From the NCBI RefSeq assembly GCF_002217405.1, contig NZ_MUHE01000030.1:108210-172209 (forward strand): a stretch of DNA of 64,000 nucleotides. Reading direction: 5' to 3'. The notes under the pieces are model-generated. The model was given only the letters and a program-made list of their open reading frames with translations. It was not told the DNA's origin and did not search any database. The translations under genes and the position numbers were made by a program. Shown piece by piece: positions 47,715 through 55,085 of this stretch; position 1 is the stretch's first letter; each line of letters opens with the position of its first letter. Source of the stretch: Flavobacterium psychrophilum DSM 3660 = ATCC 49418 (GTDB lineage: Bacteria; Bacteroidota; Bacteroidia; Flavobacteriales; Flavobacteriaceae).

Positions 47715-48004
47715 AAGCAAATTGTTTATTTCGGTTTTTAGTTTCGTTATAAGCATTATCATAAGCTAGAGTTGCTAATTTCGTAATTCAATAGTTGCTT
47801 TTGCATGACTTGTTTTTGTTTCAAATAGACTATCATATTTTATAATTCTATTTGATGCTTCTTCTATAATTTTAAGATTTCTTTCGAGAACTCTTTTTCT
47901 TATGAAATTTTTTCGGTATTCAAAAAAAAAACTATTTTTTCATCATTAAAATAACTTTCAATTTTATCTGTTGAAACTTTTTCATCAAAAAATCTATTTT
48001 AGAA
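47715..48004 (-). pseudogene. Decayed HepT-like (DUF86) toxin gene
   Basis: On the minus strand, broken frames give, in order, ILK[stop]IF, then DEKVSTDKIESYFNDEKIVF, a frameshift in a poly-A/T run near 47925, then EYRKNFIRKRVLERNLKIIE and EASNRIIKYDS, a stop after LRN, and a last frame LATLAYDNAYNET. The order matches HepT/DUF86 nucleotidyltransferase-partner toxins (ERNLEIIGEA and RNxxIHxYD motifs; family pattern recalled). The active RxxxxxH motif is lost. No intact MNT-type partner is visible. The remaining gap to 48322 shows no gene, only a short AGCCACGAATTT repeat fragment near 48255. Confidence 0.6.
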
Positions 48005-48322
48005 TTCGTTTATCTATAAATTAATTATTTTATTGAACAAATCAAATAAGAATTTTTTAGGGTTTGTTCTTCTACTAGGTTTGTTTCAAACAGATAATTT
48101 TCTAGAGGATATGTTTCGCACAAAGGCTAAATGTTTTTTGTTTAAAAAGTATATAATAAGTATTTATAACCTAATTTTGTTAGGTTTGAAGGAATTGTTG
48201 CTAAGACAAATTTTGTCTTATATGTGTTTTTGTTACAATGCCAAGAAGAGAAATTAGCCACGAATTTAATATGTTTTTACAGGTTTTCACTGATTGAAAA
48301 ATTAATTGCATTTGCCGTTTTG

Positions 48323-49063
48323 TTAAAACTCTAATTTCTTTCTTCTTAACTCAAAGTTTTGGCCTAAATATACTCTTCTTACCATTTCGTCTTCTACTAA
48401 TTCTTCGGGAACTCCGGCTTTTAGTATTCTACCTTCAAACATCAAATACGTTTTATCGGTAATGGCAAGTGTTTCTTGTACGTTGTGGTCGGTAATTAGA
48501 ATTCCGATATTTTTATTTTTAAGTTTGGCTACAATTCTCTGAATGTCTTCTACTGCAACAGGATCTACTCCTGCAAAAGGCTCGTCTAAGAGGATAAATT
48601 TAGGGTCGGTTGCTAAACAACGTGCAATTTCAGTACGACGGCGTTCGCCACCAGATAGCAAATCGCCACGATTGGTGCGAATGTGTTGTAGGCTAAATTC
48701 ATCAATTAGCGATTCCATCTTAGCTTCTTGCGCTGCTTTAGATAGTTTGGTGAGTTGCAAAACACTTAAAATGTTATCTTCAATACTTAATTTTCTGAAA
48801 ACAGAAGCTTCTTGTGCTAAATATCCAATACCATTTTGTGCACGTTTGTACATAGGGAAGCTAGTAATATTCATGTCGTCTAGATAAATATTTCCAGAAT
48901 TTGGTTTTACTAAGCCTACAACCATATAAAAAGAAGTGGTTTTTCCAGCTCCATTGGGTCCTAATAAACCTACGATTTCTCCTTGGTTAACTTCTACCGA
49001 AATACCTTTTACAACACTTCTTCCTTTATAGGTTTTTACTAAATTTTCTGCTCTTAATATCAT
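48323..49063 (-). CDS. lptB: Lipopolysaccharide export ABC ATPase
   Basis: 246 aa. Walker A GPNGAGKT (G35 to T42), signature LSGGERRRTEIARCL, Walker B ILLDEPFAGVDP and the switch His in TDHNV. The closeness to LptB (VKGISVEVNQGEIVGLLGPNGAG and GIGYLAQEASVFRKL) is clear. It powers transport of LPS from the inner membrane to the cell surface. It is last in a minus-strand group with kdsD, tatC and an AhpD-like gene, separated from the latter by a long palindrome. Confidence 0.93.
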   Translation of the reverse strand: MILRAENLVKTYKGRSVVKGISVEVNQGEIVGLLGPNGAGKTTSFYMVVGLVKPNSGNIYLDDMNITSFPMYKRAQNGIGYLAQEASVFRKLSIEDNILSVLQLTKLSKAAQEAKMESLIDEFSLQHIRTNRGDLLSGGERRRTEIARCLATDPKFILLDEPFAGVDPVAVEDIQRIVAKLKNKNIGILITDHNVQETLAITDKTYLMFEGRILKAGVPEELVEDEMVRRVYLGQNFELRRKKLEF

Positions 49064-49077
49064 TCTTTATGGTTATT

Positions 49078-49138
49078 TGTTGATTTGGTTATTTGTTTAT
49101 TCGGTAAATTAACGAATAAACAAATAACCAAATCAACA
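49078..49138. repeat. Perfect 26-bp inverted repeat in front of lptB
   Basis: Arms 49078-49103 and 49113-49138 are exact reverse complements around a 9-nt loop. Each arm contains two GGTTATTTGT-like words. There is no T run after it on either strand, so it is not a typical terminator. Confidence 0.85.
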
Positions 49139-49147
49139 CATTAACAA

Positions 49148-49495
49148 TTATTTAGTTTCTTCTAATGCTTCCCAAAATTCGTAGGCACGGCGCAAATGAG
49201 GAATTACGATGGTTCCGCCTACTAAAGTGGCAACACTCATGGTTTCCATCATTTCTTCTTTGGTAACCCCTAATTTGTAGGCTGTTTCGAGATGGTATTT
49301 AATGCAGTCATCGCATCGCAAAACTGCCGATGCTACTAATCCCAAAAGCTCTTTTGTGCGAACATCGAGTGCGCCTTCAGCATAAGTATTGGTATCGAGA
49401 TTAAAAATTCTTTTGATGACTTTATTGTTGTCAGCTAATAATTTTTCGTTCATTTTAGAACGATAATCGTTAAATTCAGTTACTAAGTTGCTCAT
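49148..49495 (-). CDS. Carboxymuconolactone decarboxylase / AhpD-like protein
   Basis: 115 aa, one CMD domain. The redox-type motif C61-DD-C64 followed by H68 (RCDDCIKYH) is the AhpD-like active site, so a peroxidase-related thiol activity is likely. The start ATG lies inside the tatC reading frame (20-nt overlap), so translation is probably coupled. The C-terminal helix region ends EFWEALEETK. Confidence 0.88.
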   Translation of the reverse strand: MSNLVTEFNDYRSKMNEKLLADNNKVIKRIFNLDTNTYAEGALDVRTKELLGLVASAVLRCDDCIKYHLETAYKLGVTKEEMMETMSVATLVGGTIVIPHLRRAYEFWEALEETK

Positions 49496-50300
49496 GTTTT
49501 TGTTTTCGTTTGTATACTATTGATGATATGATGACACTTATTTCAAAAATTAGTAGCATCGGTATGGCTACAATTGTTTGGCTTACTACATCTGGTGGTG
49601 TAACGATAGCCGCTACGATGAGTACAATTATGATGGCATATTTTCTGTATGTTCTTAAAAAAGTTGGAGAAACTAAACCTAATTTTGTTAAGAAATAAAT
49701 AATGATTGGTAGTTCAAAAAATAAGCCGCTGGCTAAAACAGATGTTTTTACCATTCCTATATAAGAATCTAAAGTAAATTGATTTTTTACAATATCACTC
49801 ACGGTAAATGTGGCTACGAAATTAACAGACATTGGGATAACTACAAAATATCCAAAAAGTACCCCTATAAAGAATAATAAAGAAGAAACAAATATAAATA
49901 ATTTGGCGTTTTTTCTTTCTTTTTCATACAATGCAGGACTAATAAACTTCCATATTTCCCATAATATATAAGGAAAACTTAAAATAAATCCAGCCAAAAG
50001 GCACATCCAGACAAATATATTTACTTGTCCTTCCATTTCTGTATTTTGTATGATAAACGGCAATTCGGTAATGCAAATACTGTCTGCAAAGCCTAGATAG
50101 TGAGATAAATCACAAAAAAAGCGATAAGTAAAAAAAGTAGCCCTTGTTGGTCCAAATATAATGGTGTCGAATAAGTAATCACTTATAAAGTAAGTAATAA
50201 AAGCCATAATTATTATAGCAATTGTACTGCGCACTAATAGCCATCTTAGTTCTTCAAGATGGTCTAGAAAAGACATTTCGCTCAGGTTTTTCTTTGTCAT
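49476..50300 (-). CDS. tatC: Twin-arginine translocase subunit TatC
   Basis: 274 aa with six membrane helices. Family motifs: the N-terminal SFLDHLEELRWLL, the segment FVWMCLLAGFILSFPYILWEIWKF and VVAIVTPPDVVSQ-like region near the end (VAAIVTPPDVVSQ). TatC recognises folded proteins with twin-arginine signals. It shares its first base with the kdsD stop and overlaps the downstream AhpD-like gene. Confidence 0.95.
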   Translation of the reverse strand: MTKKNLSEMSFLDHLEELRWLLVRSTIAIIIMAFITYFISDYLFDTIIFGPTRATFFTYRFFCDLSHYLGFADSICITELPFIIQNTEMEGQVNIFVWMCLLAGFILSFPYILWEIWKFISPALYEKERKNAKLFIFVSSLLFFIGVLFGYFVVIPMSVNFVATFTVSDIVKNQFTLDSYIGMVKTSVLASGLFFELPIIIYFLTKLGLVSPTFLRTYRKYAIIIVLIVAAIVTPPDVVSQTIVAIPMLLIFEISVIISSIVYKRKQKHEQLSN

Positions 50301-51265
50301 TATACTATCCCTTCTTTTAAAATGTCGTGTAAATGTAAAACCCCAGTATATTCTCCTTGGTTTTCTACGACTAATTGTGTGATGGCAAAATCTTCTAAAA
50401 TATTAAAAGCATCAACAACCATTGCAGAATATTGTATGGTTTTTGGGTTTTTAGTCATAATATCTTTGGCAGTAAGATGCGAAAAAGTATCATTATTATT
50501 TAGCATTCTTCTTATATCCCCATCGGTAATAATTCCAATAATTTTCTTGTTTTCTACCACGGCAGTAACGCCCAAACGTTTTTCTGAAATTTCGAAAATC
50601 ACATTTTTAATAGATGAATCTGGAGAAACCGTTGGCTTATGGCTCATATCTAGCATATCGCTCACACGGAGTAATAATTTTTTACCCAAAGCGCCACCTG
50701 GATGGTATTTTGCAAAATCTTCACTTTTGAAGTTTTTCATCTCCATTAAGCAAACGCCAAGCGCATCGCCCATAACAAGCTGTGCAGTAGTACTATTTGT
50801 AGGAGCAAGGTTTATAGGACAAGATTCGGCATCGACCGTAGTATTTAAAACAAAATTAGATTCTTTTGCTAAAAACGAAGTCATGTTTCCAGTAATTGCA
50901 ATTAGGATGTTGCCAAAACGCTTCAAAATAGGAATTAAAGCTTTTATTTCAGGACTATTACCACTTTTTGAAATACAAATAACTATATCCCCTGGTTGAA
51001 CCATGCCTAAATCGCCATGAATTGCTTCGGCAGCATGCAAAAATACGCTTGGTGTTCCGGTCGAATTGTATGTTGCTACCATTTTTTGAGCAATAATAGC
51101 GCTTTTTCCTATTCCAGTAACGACTAATCTTCCTTTAGATTGGTATATGATTTCTACAGCTTTTGCAAAATCATCTGTAAGGTAATCTACTAGTTTAGTG
51201 ATTGATAGGCTTTCGGAAAGCATCGTTTTTTTTGCCGAAGCCAGTATGTTTTCTTTTGATATCAA
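50300..51265 (-). CDS. kdsD: D-arabinose-5-phosphate isomerase
   Basis: 321 aa. A SIS domain (VTGIGKSAIIAQKMVATYNSTG, ISKSGNSPEI) is followed by two CBS domains (SDMLDMSHKP..., DIMTKNPKTIQ). The enzyme makes arabinose-5-phosphate, the first step towards Kdo for LPS. I start at the TTG at 51265 because the residues after it (ISKENILASAKKT) fit the family N-terminus; the next ATG is 14 codons downstream. It heads the kdsD-tatC-AhpD group, divergent from recQ. Confidence 0.9.
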   Translation of the reverse strand: MISKENILASAKKTMLSESLSITKLVDYLTDDFAKAVEIIYQSKGRLVVTGIGKSAIIAQKMVATYNSTGTPSVFLHAAEAIHGDLGMVQPGDIVICISKSGNSPEIKALIPILKRFGNILIAITGNMTSFLAKESNFVLNTTVDAESCPINLAPTNSTTAQLVMGDALGVCLMEMKNFKSEDFAKYHPGGALGKKLLLRVSDMLDMSHKPTVSPDSSIKNVIFEISEKRLGVTAVVENKKIIGIITDGDIRRMLNNNDTFSHLTAKDIMTKNPKTIQYSAMVVDAFNILEDFAITQLVVENQGEYTGVLHLHDILKEGIV

Positions 51266-51281
51266 AACAGAATATTTTAAA

Positions 51282-51312
51282 TTTGTGTATGTAAAAGAAA
51301 TTTGTATCTTTA
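51282..51312 (+). promoter_or_regulatory. recQ promoter
   Basis: TTTG at 51282-51285 and TATCTTTA at 51305-51312 are separated by 19 nt, close to the Bacteroidota TTTG / TAnnTTTG pattern. The recQ ATG lies 38 nt downstream. Confidence 0.55.
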
Positions 51313-51320
51313 TGTTCCCG

Positions 51321-51328
51321 CAAATTTA
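51321..51328 (-). promoter_or_regulatory. -7 promoter element of kdsD
   Basis: TAAATTTG on the minus strand, 55 nt before the TTG start at 51265. It overlaps the leader of the divergent recQ gene, so the two promoters may interfere. Confidence 0.4.
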
Positions 51329-51350
51329 TATAAAATACTATTACTAAAGG

Positions 51351-53546
51351 ATGAATTCACACGAAATTGATATTCACAAGGAATTAAAAAAATATTTTGG
51401 TTTTAACCAATTTAAGGGTTTACAAGAGCAGGTAATAAAAAGCATTGTGGCCAAGCATAATTCGTTTGTAATTATGCCTACTGGTGGCGGTAAATCGTTA
51501 TGTTACCAATTGCCCGCATTAATGCAGGGAGGAACAGCAATCGTTGTTTCGCCACTTATTGCTTTGATGAAAAACCAAGTAGATGCCATAAGAAGTTTGT
51601 CTTCTGAGGCAGGAATTGCACATGTTCTTAACTCTTCTCTAACAAAAACCGAAATTGCTCAAGTAAAAAAAGACATATCCTCTGGGCTAACTAAACTGTT
51701 GTATGTTGCGCCAGAATCTCTTACAAAAGAAGAATATGTCACTTTTCTTCAAAAAGAAAAAATATCATTTGTAGCCATAGACGAAGCCCATTGTATCTCA
51801 GAATGGGGACATGATTTTAGGCCAGAATACAGGAATTTAAAAAACATTATAAAATTACTTGGCGATGTTCCAATTATAGGACTAACAGCCACCGCAACGC
51901 CAAAAGTACAGGAAGATATTCTGAAAAATTTAGATATGGCTAATGCCAATACATTTAAAGCATCATTTAATCGACCAAATTTATATTACGAAGTACGCAC
52001 AAAAACGAAGAATGTCGAATCTGATATTATTCGTTTTATCAAGCAACACAAAGGGAAATCTGGAATTATATATTGTCTAAGCCGTAAAAAAGTAGAAGCC
52101 ATTGCCCAAGTTTTGCAAGTAAACGGAATCTCGGCAGTGCCTTATCATGCAGGTTTAGATGCAAAAACCAGAGCCAAACACCAAGATATGTTTCTTATGG
52201 AAGATGTAGATGTGGTTGTGGCAACAATCGCTTTTGGTATGGGAATAGACAAACCAGATGTTCGTTTTGTAATACACCATGATATTCCAAAATCCCTAGA
52301 AAGTTATTATCAAGAAACAGGTCGTGCCGGTCGTGATGGAGGCGAAGGACATTGTTTGGCTTATTATTCCTATAAAGATGTCGAAAAGCTAGAAAAATTC
52401 ATGTCTGGTAAACCAGTTGCTGAACAAGAAGTTGGTTTTGCATTGTTGCAAGAAGTGGTCGCTTATGCAGAAACTTCGATGTCAAGACGTAAATTCTTAT
52501 TGCATTATTTTGGAGAAGAATTTGACTCAGAAACAGGCGACGGTTGCGATATGGATGACAATATGCGCAATCCAAAAGCACAAGTTGAAGCCAAAGATCA
52601 AGTCGTAAAACTCATAGAAGTTATACGAGATACCAAGCACATATACAAATCGAAAGAAATTGTATATACGCTTATGGGACGAATGAATGCCATGATTAAG
52701 GCGCATAAAACAGATGCTCAAAAACTTTTTGGCTGCGGAAAAGCATTCGACGAACGTTACTGGATGGCTGTTCTAAGATTGGCTTTGGTCGGCGGGTTAT
52801 TGTCAAAAGATATAGAAACTTACGGTATTATTAAAGTAACAGAAAAGGGGTTAGATTTTATAAAAAACCCACAATCCTTTATGATGTCCGAAGATCACGA
52901 GTATAGCGAAACCGAAGACGAAGCCATTGTTTCGGCATCAAAAGTATCAGGAACGGCAGACGAAGTTCTAATGTCTATGCTGCGTGATTTGCGTAAAAAA
53001 GTAGCTAAAAAACTAGGAGTTCCACCATTTGTAGTTTTTCAAGACCCATCGCTCGAGGATATGGCACTTAAATATCCTATTACTTTAGACGAATTAAGTA
53101 ATGTACACGGAGTAGGAGAAGGAAAAGCTAAAAAATACGGAAAAGATTTTATAGAACTTATTTCTTCTTACGTAGAAGATAATGAAGTTATGCGTCCAGA
53201 CGACTTGGTTGTCAAATCTACTGGTGCAAATTCAGTGAACAAACTCTATATTATTCAGAATATAGACAGAAAATTATCGCTCAAAGATATTGCCAAAGCA
53301 AAAGGTTTAGATATGAATACTTTGCTTAAAGAAATGGAGCAAATTGTAAATTCGGGTACCAAACTAAACATAAAATATTGGATAGATGAAATGCTAGACG
53401 ACGATCAGCAAGAAGAAATTCACGATTATTTTATGGAATCAGAATCCGATGATATCGAAGATGCACTCAAAGAATTTGATGGCGATTACGATATTAATGA
53501 GCTGCGATTAATGCGAATTAAGTTTATTAGCGAAGTAGCGAATTAA
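51351..53546 (+). CDS. recQ: ATP-dependent DNA helicase RecQ
   Basis: 731 aa. Helicase motifs: Walker A P43-TGGGKS (K48), DEAH at 144-147 followed by CISEWGHDFRPEY, and GRAGRDG. Then an RQC region, an HRDC domain (LRDLRKKVAKKLGVPPFVVF ...) and about 100 further residues ending in an acidic stretch. In the RQC zinc region (HYFGEEFDSETGDGCDMDDN) only one cysteine remains of the four seen in E. coli RecQ. The enzyme unwinds DNA during recombination and repair. Confidence 0.93.
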   Translation: MNSHEIDIHKELKKYFGFNQFKGLQEQVIKSIVAKHNSFVIMPTGGGKSLCYQLPALMQGGTAIVVSPLIALMKNQVDAIRSLSSEAGIAHVLNSSLTKTEIAQVKKDISSGLTKLLYVAPESLTKEEYVTFLQKEKISFVAIDEAHCISEWGHDFRPEYRNLKNIIKLLGDVPIIGLTATATPKVQEDILKNLDMANANTFKASFNRPNLYYEVRTKTKNVESDIIRFIKQHKGKSGIIYCLSRKKVEAIAQVLQVNGISAVPYHAGLDAKTRAKHQDMFLMEDVDVVVATIAFGMGIDKPDVRFVIHHDIPKSLESYYQETGRAGRDGGEGHCLAYYSYKDVEKLEKFMSGKPVAEQEVGFALLQEVVAYAETSMSRRKFLLHYFGEEFDSETGDGCDMDDNMRNPKAQVEAKDQVVKLIEVIRDTKHIYKSKEIVYTLMGRMNAMIKAHKTDAQKLFGCGKAFDERYWMAVLRLALVGGLLSKDIETYGIIKVTEKGLDFIKNPQSFMMSEDHEYSETEDEAIVSASKVSGTADEVLMSMLRDLRKKVAKKLGVPPFVVFQDPSLEDMALKYPITLDELSNVHGVGEGKAKKYGKDFIELISSYVEDNEVMRPDDLVVKSTGANSVNKLYIIQNIDRKLSLKDIAKAKGLDMNTLLKEMEQIVNSGTKLNIKYWIDEMLDDDQQEEIHDYFMESESDDIEDALKEFDGDYDINELRLMRIKFISEVAN

Positions 53547-53552
53547 CCATAA

Positions 53553-53635
53553 AGTTGAAAAGTTAAATATTGAAAGTCATAAAGTAAAACAATTGTTCTT
53601 TTAGAGCTTATGGCTTTCAAGCTTTTACCGATTTG
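53553..53635 (+). terminator. Possible recQ terminator
   Basis: Arms TTGAAAGTCATA and TATGGCTTTCAA pair with one G:T, around a loop of about 30 nt, shortly after the recQ stop. The T run after it is weak. Confidence 0.35.
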
Positions 53636-53791
53636 ATCTTGAATGGTTTGTAAGACCAAAACTTCTAATTAAACACCCAAATTAAAAAAGCAAAACTAAC
53701 TTTAAATTAAACCCTAAAATCCTAATTTCTTAAAAACCGCCGTTGTGCGTTCTAGAAAATATTTATTATAATTTTTTCGTTTTTTTAGGAT

Positions 53792-54157
53792 CTATTTTTT
53801 ACTGTGATAATTTGAAATTAATATTATTTGGTACTGTTTGGCTATTAATAATGCTTTACAATTATCACCAGAAATAGTATCACCCGAAGCAATTGCGCAA
53901 CATATCTTGTATGTATAAGTGTCATTTTTGTCAAACAACTATAATTTTGTTTGCATTTGTTGTTAAAGTTTCCTAAACACTATAATTAGGGCTAATAAAA
54001 TTTCCAGATTTCCCACGTTCAAGATAAATATTAACTCCCGCAATTCCAATATCATTTTGGTTTGTAGCTTTTCTAGTTACATTAATATATAAATTTTGTT
54101 TTACATCATTGTTTTTGGTACATTTTATGTTTAAAATAACATTAAAAATTTCTTTAC
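53792..54157 (-). pseudogene. Decayed gene of unknown family
   Basis: Minus-strand coding-like frames can be joined: a first part reading NDVKQNLYINVTRKATNQND then IGIAGVNIYLERGKSGNF, a TAG stop, ETLTTNANKIIVV, a frameshift, then FDKNDTYTYKICCAIASGDT and ISGDNCKALLIAKQYQ before the end. Composition and alternation look like a secreted beta-rich or cysteine-containing protein, but I do not recognise it. The rest of the 53547-54215 gap holds no gene. Confidence 0.45.
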
Positions 54158-54215
54158 CATAAAATATAAATTTAATTTTTTATCTATTTTATTGCCGATG
54201 CACAGCTTTATGAGA

Positions 54216-54455
54216 TTAGACTAAATAAACCTCTCCGCGATGCGGTTTCAAAGCATCTCGAATGGCAATCATATTCTCATCGGTAACAACCATAAAAGCA
54301 ATGGCATGCATATCGTTTATTACTTCAAAACCTGTAATATTTAAAGGAAATTTTTCGATAACAATATATTCTTTAAGGTGAATTTCGTGGTGTTCGGCAG
54401 TTTTTGTTGCCGCTGGGCCACGAAAATCCCAAATTAGTTTTATTTGTCTAGACAT
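54216..54455 (-). CDS. Conserved small protein of unknown function
   Basis: 79 aa, soluble. It reads MSRQIKLIWDFRGPAA, then GTA-like polar residues, and ends ALKPHRGEVYLV. The pattern (KTAEHHEIHLKEY, GFEVINDMHAIAFMVV) looks like a compact ferredoxin-like or dodecin-size fold. It has its own promoter (TAACTTTG at 54476-54483). I recall similar short proteins in other flavobacteria but cannot name a function. Confidence 0.7.
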   Translation of the reverse strand: MSRQIKLIWDFRGPAATKTAEHHEIHLKEYIVIEKFPLNITGFEVINDMHAIAFMVVTDENMIAIRDALKPHRGEVYLV

Positions 54456-54475
54456 ATTATAAAGTTTATAAAACG

Positions 54476-54483
54476 CAAAGTTA
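54476..54483 (-). promoter_or_regulatory. -7 promoter element of the 79-aa gene
   Basis: TAACTTTG on the minus strand fits TAnnTTTG, 20 nt before the start at 54455. Confidence 0.45.
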
Positions 54484-54528
54484 CAAAGTTTTCCGGTATT
54501 AGAAATTGTATATAAAGTATATATTATA

Positions 54529-54536
54529 TATGTTTG
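54529..54536 (+). promoter_or_regulatory. -7 promoter element of the RelE-type toxin-antitoxin pair
   Basis: TATGTTTG fits TAnnTTTG, 17 nt before the antitoxin ATG. The AT-only, near-palindromic sequence just upstream (54509-54530) is a candidate operator for self-repression. Confidence 0.5.
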
Positions 54537-54553
54537 TATAAAATATATATCTG

Positions 54554-54805
54554 ATGAAAAAATTAATTGATTTAGATCAAACTACATTAACTAAATTGAA
54601 AATGCTTTCTGTTTTTGAGCATTTGAGCGTCAAAGCATTAATAGAAAATGCGGTGTGTACTTATGTTAAAAACAAAGAAAAAGAACGCTTCGATAAACTT
54701 ACCAATGAAGAAAAAGAAGATTTGGGATTGTTAATGTTAATGCAAGAAGTAGATAGAACAGAATTTGTTTCAAGAGAAGAAATTGTCAAAACCTTGCAAT
54801 CGTGA
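54554..54805 (+). CDS. Putative antitoxin of a RelE-type pair
   Basis: 83 aa. The N-terminal part (KKLIDLDQTTLTKLKMLSVF) looks like a short beta strand followed by helices, as in ribbon-helix-helix DNA-binding antitoxins. The C-terminal half is acidic and charged, suited to wrap the toxin. Its stop overlaps the GTG start of the next gene (GTGA). The antitoxin role is inferred mainly from this coupling and the neighbour's fold. Confidence 0.65.
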   Translation: MKKLIDLDQTTLTKLKMLSVFEHLSVKALIENAVCTYVKNKEKERFDKLTNEEKEDLGLLMLMQEVDRTEFVSREEIVKTLQS

Positions 54806-55068
54806 TAGTTAAATTTAGTAACCCTTTTTTTAAAGATTTATGTAAAATTAAAGATTCGATTCTAAAAAACGATCTGATTCAAGTCATTGTATTGTTCGAA
54901 AATTCCGAAAATATTGAAGGTATTTCAAACATAATAAAAATGAAAGGTCAGACAGAAGCATACAGAATGAAAATAGACAAATACAGACTTGGATTTTATT
55001 TTGATGGAGCAACTATTAAATTAGGAAGGTTTGCCAAGATAAACGATATTTACAAACTATTTCCGTAA
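54802..55068 (+). CDS. RelE/ParE-superfamily toxin
   Basis: 88 aa from a GTG start that overlaps the antitoxin stop. The C-terminal half YRMKIDKYRLGFYFDGATIKLGRFAKINDIYKLFP-like strand order, split here as YRMKIDKYRLGFYF and IKLGRFAKINDIYKLFP, is typical of RelE/ParE folds, with Arg and Lys residues where RelE toxins hold mRNA. It would block translation or gyrase when freed from its antitoxin. Intact. Confidence 0.75.
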   Translation: MIVKFSNPFFKDLCKIKDSILKNDLIQVIVLFENSENIEGISNIIKMKGQTEAYRMKIDKYRLGFYFDGATIKLGRFAKINDIYKLFP

Positions 55069-55085
55069 AATTTTTAGAATAAAAA

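Noticed and set aside
48033..48257. A 74-codon frame on the + strand between the lysozyme and lptB
   Set aside because: Hydrophobic low-complexity sequence without family signs, next to the decayed HepT-like gene; no promoter seen.
48543..48887. A 114-codon frame on the + strand
   Set aside because: Antisense to lptB.
49078..49138. Long palindrome called as a terminator
   Set aside because: No T run follows on either strand and lptB would be cut off from the operon; kept as a repeat of unknown role.
50322..50999. A 225-codon open frame on the + strand
   Set aside because: It is fully antisense to kdsD, whose SIS and CBS motifs are clear; the composition (Ser/Ile/Lys-rich) is that of a shadow frame.
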